A stretch of DNA of 7,086 nucleotides from Candidatus Aminicenantota bacterium (GTDB taxonomy: Bacteria > Acidobacteriota > Aminicenantia > Aminicenantales > Aminicenantaceae), in the NCBI GenBank assembly GCA_030614645.1, contig JAUWTR010000083.1, forward strand, positions 1 through 7,086, written 5' to 3'. The notes beneath the pieces are model-generated. The model searched no databases, was not told where the DNA came from, and saw only the letters and a list, made by a program, of their open reading frames with translations. Position numbers and translations under genes: made by a program. Of this stretch, positions 1 to 5,975 are shown piece after piece (position 1 is the stretch's first letter; every line of letters starts with the position of its first letter).

Positions 1-1
1 G

Positions 2-3000
2 TCATCTTCTGCTCCGGGCAATATCAAGATTTTTTCTTGCATCCGCAAAGTCAGGATCGATTCTAAGCGCCTCTTTAAAATGCTTCACTGCCTCTTCAAA
101 TCGGCTTTGCCTTGAAAGGATAACCCCTAGATCATTATGCAGGGTTTTGTCTCCGGGTTTTGTTTGAATGGCAGCTTTATATTCTTCAACAGATTTTTCC
201 AAATCACCAAGAAAAGCCAAAGCCAGCCCTAGATTTCTATGTGCCTCAGAAAAACCGGGATCGATTCTCAGGGCTGCTTTAAAGTAAGAAAGACTTTCTC
301 TAAATTTTTCCTGAAGGATCAAAGCATATCCCAGGTTGTTCTGGGCAAAGGCATTGTCCGTATTCAAGTTGAGGGAGTTTAAATAATTATTAACAGCCTT
401 ATCCAGTCTGCCTGCAGAATAATAAAGATTTGCCAGATAAAAGTAAGAACTTGCCTTATCAGGCATTTTGTTTATATTTTCCTCAATGGTATTTATTTGG
501 ATAAAGCGGCATTTTTGCTTTAAACCAGCATCATTTATATAAGCGTAATCAATTGTATTTTTTGAACAATAATCTAACATGATCTTTAAGTAACGTTCTT
601 TTTGCAAAACAACTGCCTTTGGTAAGTCTACCATATGAGGAAACGGCATATAAAGCGAGAGCGCAAGAATCGTAAAGTCTATTTGGGCATCAACATCAGT
701 TCTTAAGTTTTGAATCATTCTATTTGTTTCCGGAGTAAGCCACGTTCTCTCTTGAATACTTTTTATTATACTATCATCTTTTAAATACATCAATTTGGGC
801 GCAGCAAATTCAAGCCGCGGCCGGTGGTCTGTGTGAATGGGCCCGGAACCAAAAAGCTTCTGCAGATCCTCAGATACGATAAGCCTGAAAAGTAATTCCG
901 GGTATAAAAGAGTTATGTTTTTTGACTGCTGGATAAAACCAAGCTTCTGGCGTGCATACTTTAGGTCAAGCCCTTTTTTACCCTTAAATCCTATTAAAAG
1001 ATAATCTGCCCCCTGGGTCAAAGGAGGCCTGGTGGTAACTAAAATACTTTCAGGAAAAACTTGAGTAAAGGTTCTCCCGACCAGGGCAAATGTCTCCCAA
1101 TTCATATTATAAGAATGCAGCCACTGAACAAAAATTCCTTCCCTATTAAGTTTGGATCTTACTAATTTAAAAAAATCGCTTGAAAAGAGCGCTGCCAGGC
1201 CGGACATCCAGGGATTTGAGGGCTCAGAGATGACCACATCATATTTGTCTTTAGACATTTTAAGATGGGCTCTTCCGTCCTGAATTATCAAATTGGCCTT
1301 TGGGTGAGAAAGCACATCATTGTTCCAGGGGCGAAAAAAATCACTGGCCGCTGTAACCTGGCGGCTGATCTCAAGTATATCAAGCCGCTCTATGGGATAA
1401 TGCAGCACTTCTCCCGCAGTTATGCCGCTTGACAGTCCCAAGACAAAAACAACCTTAGGATCAGGGTGGAATAACATGGGAAAATGAGCCAGTAAGGTTT
1501 GAGTTTTCATGTCTCCCCGGGAAGAGGCATCTGCTTTACCGCTGTTAGCTAAGGAATACTCGACATTTCCCAGGGGGTCTGAAGTTTTTAACACTGAAGT
1601 AAAACCGCCTAAACCTTCTCCGTAAAAAAGAGGCTCCCTCCGGTCATTTCCGGCGAGAATATCCGCTCCTTGCCAGAGGGACTCAAGCCACCCGGAACTG
1701 TTAATTTCATTCTTTATGTTGGAGAACCGGTGATAAGTCCCGCTGGAAAGCAGCTTATGGTTCCATTGGGGAAAATAAAAACAAAGCATAATGCCGACAA
1801 AGGCCGGCAGGATTACCGGGATCACCTTCCTGATCTTCATTTTAGAAAAAACAATAAACGCAAATCCCAATGCTGCTACAATCTGAAAGGCTGCAATGAG
1901 GCTGATCCCTGTCTCTTTTCCCAGCACCGGGATAATAAGGAAACCCGCGCAAAAAGAACCCGCCACGGCCCCTATAGTATTTATCGAATATGCCACGCCA
2001 ATAGACCGCCCTATTTTCTTTATGGACCGGGTATATATCTTTCCAACCAGCGGGAATGCGGCTCCCAAAAAAAGTGTGGGCAAAATCATAAAAACAAACA
2101 AACTAAGGGCCTTGAGGAAATTCAAGAGCACAAAACGGCTTCCAAAACTATAGAGCAGTTTTGCAAAAAATAATTGACTATTTCCCAGCAGCTGGCTGAC
2201 AAGTAAAACAAAAAAAGCAGCGGAAAACTGAGTAAAGATTAAAAGTTTTAAAGGTTTGTCTGTCTTGTCGGAGATCCACCCAAAAAACATGCTGCCCAGA
2301 GCTAAACCGGTAATAAAAGTGACAAGCACTATAGTAAACGAATATGTTGTCGGCCCCACTATTAAACCTAATAACCTGGTCCATATGACCTCATAGGACA
2401 TAGAACAAAATCCCGATACAGCAAAAATCAGCAGTGCTCCTATTAAAACCGGTTTAGAATATAAAGCTGCTGTTTCTTGTCTTTTATTTTCAGATAACAA
2501 ACTTTTGGAAGGCTTCTCTTTCCACAAAACACAGGAAACACCAATTATGACATTGATCAACACGGCAAAAACTATTGCTCCATTTACGCCTGCTAGGTTT
2601 ATCAACCAGAAACCGCACAACATGGCTCCTAAAGCAGCGCCCAAAGTATTAAGCCCATATAATCTGCCAATATTTGCTCCTAAATGATCATGTCTGGTCA
2701 CATAGAATCTGCATAAAATCGGGAGAGTAGCTCCCATGCAGATAACAGGAATGCAAAACAAAATAAAACAAAAACCAAATGTAAGAATGTTATACAGAAT
2801 AAAATAATTATACAGTTGACCATAAAGAAATGACTGTACCGGCTCTAAAAATAAAATCAGCACAGGAACCATAAAACCATAGGCCCCTATTATTAATTCC
2901 AGAACACCATAAAGTTTTACTAATTTCAGCGGCTCCTGAATACGATCGATTTTCCGGCTGGCAAGATAACTGCCCAATCCCAGGCCCCCCATAAAAATCG

Positions 3001-3157
3001 TCAAAATAATACTAACAGCAAAGGGCGCCCCCCCTAAAACATTAATGAGCATACGGGTCCATAAGACCTCGTATATCAATCCTGTCATCCCGGAAAAAAA
3101 GAAGAATATAATAATCAGACGTGTTCTGGCCCCGGCTGCATTATTGGCTGTATTCAT
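2..3157 (-). CDS. Fused polytopic membrane / spermidine synthase-like / TPR protein
   Basis: This complete 1051-aa protein has three parts. Residues about 11-463 are very hydrophobic, with roughly 12-14 membrane segments in two homologous halves; each half opens with a YEV-x-WTR motif (29-35 and 255-261). Residues about 505-730 resemble the Rossmann domain of the 'fused MFS/spermidine synthase' family: YGEG at 512-515, GLSSG at 574-578, a ribose-binding-type acid E596, DG at 627-628, EPSNPW at 645-650 and TDHRP at 776-780. Residues 902-1051 are TPR repeats. In true aminopropyltransferases the EPSNP position reads D-S-T-D-P and the glycine loop reads GGGDGG; both differ here, so spermidine synthesis is doubtful and the substrate is unknown. 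The linker 790-900 is unassigned. It is the last gene of the apparent operon, 45 bases after the VWA gene. No Shine-Dalgarno precedes the ATG, but no better start is visible. Domain architecture is clear; function is not. Confidence 0.9.
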   Translation of the reverse strand: MNTANNAAGARTRLIIIFFFFSGMTGLIYEVLWTRMLINVLGGAPFAVSIILTIFMGGLGLGSYLASRKIDRIQEPLKLVKLYGVLELIIGAYGFMVPVLILFLEPVQSFLYGQLYNYFILYNILTFGFCFILFCIPVICMGATLPILCRFYVTRHDHLGANIGRLYGLNTLGAALGAMLCGFWLINLAGVNGAIVFAVLINVIIGVSCVLWKEKPSKSLLSENKRQETAALYSKPVLIGALLIFAVSGFCSMSYEVIWTRLLGLIVGPTTYSFTIVLVTFITGLALGSMFFGWISDKTDKPLKLLIFTQFSAAFFVLLVSQLLGNSQLFFAKLLYSFGSRFVLLNFLKALSLFVFMILPTLFLGAAFPLVGKIYTRSIKKIGRSIGVAYSINTIGAVAGSFCAGFLIIPVLGKETGISLIAAFQIVAALGFAFIVFSKMKIRKVIPVILPAFVGIMLCFYFPQWNHKLLSSGTYHRFSNIKNEINSSGWLESLWQGADILAGNDRREPLFYGEGLGGFTSVLKTSDPLGNVEYSLANSGKADASSRGDMKTQTLLAHFPMLFHPDPKVVFVLGLSSGITAGEVLHYPIERLDILEISRQVTAASDFFRPWNNDVLSHPKANLIIQDGRAHLKMSKDKYDVVISEPSNPWMSGLAALFSSDFFKLVRSKLNREGIFVQWLHSYNMNWETFALVGRTFTQVFPESILVTTRPPLTQGADYLLIGFKGKKGLDLKYARQKLGFIQQSKNITLLYPELLFRLIVSEDLQKLFGSGPIHTDHRPRLEFAAPKLMYLKDDSIIKSIQERTWLTPETNRMIQNLRTDVDAQIDFTILALSLYMPFPHMVDLPKAVVLQKERYLKIMLDYCSKNTIDYAYINDAGLKQKCRFIQINTIEENINKMPDKASSYFYLANLYYSAGRLDKAVNNYLNSLNLNTDNAFAQNNLGYALILQEKFRESLSYFKAALRIDPGFSEAHRNLGLALAFLGDLEKSVEEYKAAIQTKPGDKTLHNDLGVILSRQSRFEEAVKHFKEALRIDPDFADARKNLDIARSRR
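5..454 (-). repeat. Four and a half TPR repeats (protein-level tandem repeat)
   Basis: Residues 902-935, 936-969, 970-1003 and 1004-1037 of the membrane/spermidine synthase-like protein are four 34-residue TPR units, and 1038-1051 is a partial fifth that ends the protein. Each unit shows the usual small and hydrophobic TPR positions (for example NLGYAL, NLGLAL and DLGVIL in the first helix). Units 2, 3 and 4 end in a proline turn (IDPGF, TKPGD, IDPDF), while unit 1 has NTDN there. TPRs are protein-interaction scaffolds. Because the domain follows the Rossmann domain at the C-terminus, it probably faces the same compartment as that domain. Confidence 0.93.
1904..3097 (-). other. Internal duplication of the membrane region (two homologous halves)
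   Basis: Residues 21-71 align with 247-297 without gaps at about 19 identities in 51. Shared positions include SG, YEV-x-WTR, L, G and the GL-x-LGS segment that ends in an Asp. A second block, residues 137-195 against 360-418, shares P-x-x-x-x-GA-x-x-P, the aromatic-Y pair, IG-x-x-Y-x-x-NT-x-GA and a GF segment. The membrane part is therefore two repeats of about six helices, as in MFS-like transporters. Each half keeps a Glu and an Arg (E30/R35, E256/R261) within or beside its first membrane segment. Confidence 0.85.
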
Positions 3158-3169
3158 AAAAAATTTATG
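3155..3169 (-). promoter_or_regulatory. Short AU-rich hairpin over the start codon of the last gene
   Basis: On the transcribed strand the sequence CATAAATTTTTTATG reads as a perfect 6-bp inverted repeat (CATAAA/TTTATG) around a three-base loop, and its last three bases are the ATG start. Upstream bases (3170-3202) show no GGAGG-like ribosome binding site at normal spacing. The stem is almost all A-U and weak. It may simply reflect the unstructured AU-rich leader common at starts without a Shine-Dalgarno, so a regulatory role is only a possibility. Confidence 0.3.
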
Positions 3170-3202
3170 GCCAGGATATACTCAGGATTGATGAAGATCT
3201 GA

Positions 3203-4777
3203 CTACAAAACTATATTGCCGGAAAAAACATCAACCGCATTGGTGATCTTATCTACGACCTGGATAACAATAAAATGCTGGCCTGAGTTCAATTGGCCGA
3301 AATTCAAGGAGATCTTGGTCTCTTTTTTTACCATCTCAAGAGTCCTGCCTTCATCAAAGACCTTGTTTGAATCTTTATCAAAAATGGTGATTTTTATTTC
3401 TGCTATACCTGTCGTTTTTCCCTTCAGTTTGGCCCTTTTATAATTTTTTATGGTAAATTGGATGTTTTTCCCCCCGGCCTTGAATCCGGTTATGGCAATA
3501 GGGGGAGCTTCGAATTTTGACATCTTTTTTAAATAAGTAATATCAGCACCACTTTTATTGACTTTTACTTCGATCTCTCTTTTTTTATCTCCCTGTTTAT
3601 CCTTGGGATTATAAACCAGCATATAATAATAATCTTCCGCTTCAGCTGCTTTCTGCAGAGCTTCGCTCACATTATTTGAAAAATTCGAACTTCCTCCGGT
3701 CGAAAAACTAATCTGTCTGAAACAATCTTCATAATCCTGACTGACAGCTTTTAACTCAAAATCCTTGGAAAAAAGAGTCCTGGGAGATTTTAAGAGAATT
3801 TGGTGAAAAGTTATGTTGCCTTCCATAAAAATATTTTTTAAAGCCTCAGCTGGAAAATCTCCGGCAATATCCAGCTCCCTCTGCAGCTGCATCTGGCGGC
3901 TCTGGATATTTTGCGCTTTTGCCCGGTCGCGCGGCTCAGTGAGAGTATCAAGCAGTTCCCGGATCGAACGTTCCAACGGGCTTTCATTTCTTAAACGGGG
4001 AAACATCTCCCTTTGCTGAAAACAGAGCGTCCACTTCTCGCCCTCTATGTATTTCAATTTTTTAATAAGGCGTTGATAGAGTTCGAGATTAGGAGAAATA
4101 AACCGTCTTTTATAATCTAACCATATTCTGCGGTAGTTATCATAAAAGCGCATGATCGACTGGTCCCATTGAACACCACCCCGGGCAGTGGCTCGGCCGC
4201 GTAAAGAAGCAAGCAGTCTGTCTGCTTCAATTTTCAAGTCTTTATATGCCTTTAAAGTGCTTGCAGTTGAGATCACTTTATATTTTTTGAGTGAATCTTT
4301 AAGACTTTGAATCATTGCCGGCAACGTTTTCCCTCTTTCAATATTCAACACTCTATCTTCTGAAACGATGACAACTTGATCTTGGGGACGAAAGATATTT
4401 TCGAAAAAGTAATCGATACTCTCCCCTACTTTTTGGTTATAATCAAAAATATTATAAATTAGAATAAAAAGCCGCTTCTCAGTTTTTGCCTTCCGTGCCC
4501 CAGAGGAGGCATCCTGAGGCAAAGCGATTTTTCTTGATACAGCCTCAAAAGCTGTTATCTTCTGAATTACTCCGTTTTCATAGAGCTGAAAATCCTCTTG
4601 AGTCAGGTCCCTGACTGCTTCCCCTTTAAGGACAACTCTTACAGGAACCTCGATCGCTGTGACTGTGACTTCTTCCTGACTTCCTGTACGGCCCCAGGTA
4701 ATAACAGGGATAGAATTTAGAAAGAAAAAAACTATAAACATAAATAAAATAGTGATCGCCTTTTTACTGATATTCAC
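3203..4777 (-). CDS. Secreted VWFA-related protein with degenerate MIDAS, helical insert and C-terminal beta domain
   Basis: This 524-aa protein starts at a GTG preceded by GGAGG with a 5-base spacer. A hydrophobic segment at residues 9-29 behind two lysines is a likely signal peptide or anchor. Residues 35-80 match the entry of the acidobacterial VWFA-related family: V-P-V-x-V, then DLTQEDF, then ENGVIQKITAF. The VWA-like core follows (about 101-153), but the DxSxS metal motif is absent; LFILIYNIFDYN stands in its place. Residues about 168-323 form a charged, mostly helical insert. The VWA end follows at 347-423, with STGGSSNFSNN, YYYMLVYNP and a beta strand EIEVKV, and then a roughly 100-residue beta-rich domain ending the protein. 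Metal binding is unlikely, so it may be a structural partner of the paralogue encoded just upstream. Family membership is well supported; the role is unknown. Confidence 0.9.
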   Translation of the reverse strand: MNISKKAITILFMFIVFFFLNSIPVITWGRTGSQEEVTVTAIEVPVRVVLKGEAVRDLTQEDFQLYENGVIQKITAFEAVSRKIALPQDASSGARKAKTEKRLFILIYNIFDYNQKVGESIDYFFENIFRPQDQVVIVSEDRVLNIERGKTLPAMIQSLKDSLKKYKVISTASTLKAYKDLKIEADRLLASLRGRATARGGVQWDQSIMRFYDNYRRIWLDYKRRFISPNLELYQRLIKKLKYIEGEKWTLCFQQREMFPRLRNESPLERSIRELLDTLTEPRDRAKAQNIQSRQMQLQRELDIAGDFPAEALKNIFMEGNITFHQILLKSPRTLFSKDFELKAVSQDYEDCFRQISFSTGGSSNFSNNVSEALQKAAEAEDYYYMLVYNPKDKQGDKKREIEVKVNKSGADITYLKKMSKFEAPPIAITGFKAGGKNIQFTIKNYKRAKLKGKTTGIAEIKITIFDKDSNKVFDEGRTLEMVKKETKISLNFGQLNSGQHFIVIQVVDKITNAVDVFSGNIVL

Positions 4778-4780
4778 TTC

Positions 4781-4789
4781 CACCTCCTT
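4781..4789 (-). promoter_or_regulatory. Strong Shine-Dalgarno fixing a GTG start
   Basis: The transcribed strand reads AAGGAGGTG, nearly the full anti-16S complement. GGAGG (4787-4783) lies 5 bases before GTG at 4777-4775. The in-frame ATG at 4798 lies upstream of this site, has no ribosome binding site of its own and falls inside a predicted hairpin. The GTG is therefore the better start. It removes seven residues (MTYKEVE) whose codons would be the ribosome binding site itself, and leaves a cleaner signal peptide. Confidence 0.85.
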
Positions 4790-4790
4790 A

Positions 4791-4820
4791 TAAGTCATTG
4801 TAAGCGAACTTAATGACCTA
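4791..4820 (-). promoter_or_regulatory. Intercistronic hairpin with UUCG tetraloop
   Basis: The RNA from 4820 to 4791 folds as a stem of 12 pairs (one G-U), with a two-base bulge (AC) on the 3' side and a UUCG loop. The outer arms are UAGGUCAUU and AAUGACUUA; the inner arms are AAG and CUU. The first three bases are the stop codon of the upstream VWA gene, and the ribosome binding site of the next gene follows directly. No U-tract follows, so this is not a typical intrinsic terminator. It could insulate translation, stabilise a processed RNA end or tune the ratio of the two VWA proteins. The pairing is read from the sequence; function is inference. Confidence 0.6.
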
Positions 4821-5963
4821 ATAAAAATATCCTTTGATCGTCCTTATATTATAATCTTTGCGGTCCTTTAATTTTACTAATATTTTCCGGAACCGGTTAA
4901 GTTTTTTTATTGCCTTGGGGGAGAACTGCAGAATATACTGAGTCCTGATATCCTGCTTGATCTTGCGGTAAAACCCTTCTATTTGATCGATATTAGTAAA
5001 AGAAAAAGTCAATCCTCCGGAAGAAGCTGAAATTTCTTTTAAAAGCTCCCAGTACATATCCCCAAATTGACGGACCTTGGGGCCGATCGAATATATCACA
5101 GCATTGGACCTTTCCGCCTGTTTTATCAAGGTATAGGGATCAATATATGAGCTGTTGTCCTCTCCGTCTGTGTAAAGAATGACAATATTCCTTCCCTGAA
5201 TCCCCCGAAAAAGTTTCAGGCAATGTGCTATTGCATCATACAGGGCGGTCTTCCCATAGGGAAAGATCATTGACATAGAATTAATAAGGTCATCAACACT
5301 ATTGGTAAAATCAGTATCTTCAAAAGTATCATGATTAAAAAATATCAGGCAGGCCTCGTCCTTTTTTGTCAGCACTTGTTTTAAAAATATCGTCGCTGCA
5401 TCCCTGACCTTTCCAATCTTATCGCTCATAGAAGAGCTAATATCTATCAGCAGCGCTAAGTGGAAATCCACTCCTCCCCCCCGGCTGTATGAATTGATCT
5501 TTTGCTCTACTCCATCTGCCAGAATAATAAAGTCTTCCTCTTTAAGGTGGGTAAGCATATTTCCTTTCTTATCAGTTACTACTACCGGCACTACTACTTG
5601 AAGTACATGCACTTCTTCTACAGCATCATAGGGATAGGAGGAGATGCTTTTTTTTAGCAAAACTCCCCTGCTGCCGTAGACAACGACCCTTATCGAACTC
5701 CTTTTCGGTACCTGACCGAAGTCATAACTGAAATCATAAGGGGGTGATTTAAACTCCCGCAAAAATTTACCTTCCAGAAAGACCTCTACTGAAATAACTT
5801 TTTTGGGGTCAACATTCCTCAGCTCAAAATGAATCCGCTGGACACCAAGCCATGTCCCCTCATTTATTGGGGAAATAAAGCGAATCTGCTGGGGCGCAGC
5901 TGCATAAAGCAGCCCTGATGCCAGGCTTAAAAAGATCAACAGGCAGATGATTTTCCTATTCAT
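4818..5963 (-). CDS. Secreted VWFA-related protein with intact MIDAS
   Basis: This 381-aa protein begins with a signal peptide (residues 1-23, hydrophobic core IICLLIFLSLASGLL, likely cleavage near the AAA at 21-23; no lipobox Cys). Residues about 25-112 form a beta-rich, Ig-like domain with SPPYDFSYDFG. From 119 it follows the acidobacterial VWFA-related pattern: VLQVVVPVVVTDKKGN, then LKEEDFIILADGVEQKI. The VWA domain (about 166-350) has the full MIDAS set: D174, S176 and S178 (DISSS), T239 (GKTALYD) and D266 (TDGED), so it should bind a divalent metal and act in adhesion or protein assembly outside the cytoplasm. The tail has SSGG, a YILQFSP strand and RTIKGYFY, as in the family. Its ATG overlaps the preceding stop (TAATG), and GAGG lies 8 bases upstream, which suggests translational coupling. 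The partner or ligand cannot be told. Confidence 0.93.
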   Translation of the reverse strand: MNRKIICLLIFLSLASGLLYAAAPQQIRFISPINEGTWLGVQRIHFELRNVDPKKVISVEVFLEGKFLREFKSPPYDFSYDFGQVPKRSSIRVVVYGSRGVLLKKSISSYPYDAVEEVHVLQVVVPVVVTDKKGNMLTHLKEEDFIILADGVEQKINSYSRGGGVDFHLALLIDISSSMSDKIGKVRDAATIFLKQVLTKKDEACLIFFNHDTFEDTDFTNSVDDLINSMSMIFPYGKTALYDAIAHCLKLFRGIQGRNIVILYTDGEDNSSYIDPYTLIKQAERSNAVIYSIGPKVRQFGDMYWELLKEISASSGGLTFSFTNIDQIEGFYRKIKQDIRTQYILQFSPKAIKKLNRFRKILVKLKDRKDYNIRTIKGYFY

Positions 5964-5975
5964 TATTTCATCCTC
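5961..5975 (-). promoter_or_regulatory. Stop/start overlap with ribosome binding site inside the upstream gene
   Basis: The TAA stop of the first gene (5965-5963) and the ATG of the VWA gene (5963-5961) share one base as TAATG. A GAGG ribosome binding site (5975-5972) lies within the last codons of the upstream gene, 8 bases before the ATG. This arrangement favours termination-reinitiation coupling, so the two proteins are likely made together. Confidence 0.75.

Noticed and set aside
25..39. Inverted repeat CAAGATTTTTTCTTG near the 3' end of the last gene, considered as a terminator
   Set aside because: It lies inside coding sequence, the stem is only 5 bp, and no U-tract follows on the transcribed strand.
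1208..1438. Naming the last gene speE (spermidine synthase)
   Set aside because: The glycine loop and the catalytic acid motif differ from true SpeE, and the protein is about 750 residues longer, so the symbol would imply an unsupported activity.
1670..2173. Plus-strand open frame opposite the membrane-protein gene (about 167 aa), and another nested inside it at 1896-2153
   Set aside because: Both lie antisense inside a well-supported domain-bearing gene, have no family resemblance and look like low-quality shadow translation.
2178..2384. Short minus-strand frame overlapping the membrane-protein gene in another frame
   Set aside because: It lies inside the second half of the membrane domain and encodes an aromatic-rich sequence with no motif. 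The main frame is unbroken here, so it is not a frameshift remnant.
2505..2687. Plus-strand 60-aa frame opposite the membrane-protein gene
   Set aside because: It is antisense to coding sequence and has no recognisable motif or family resemblance.
3216..3443. Plus-strand frame opposite the end of the second VWA gene, and a similar one at 3813-4019
   Set aside because: Both are antisense to a continuous, family-matching gene. Hydrophobic or Ser-rich stretches in them come from reading Lys/Glu-rich codons backwards.
5648..5655. Run of eight A on the transcribed strand in the first VWA gene, with another at 6150-6157 in the unknown gene, considered as slippage sites
   Set aside because: Both encode ordinary Lys codons, the frames stay intact, and no useful alternative product follows. 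Such runs are expected in AT-rich genes.
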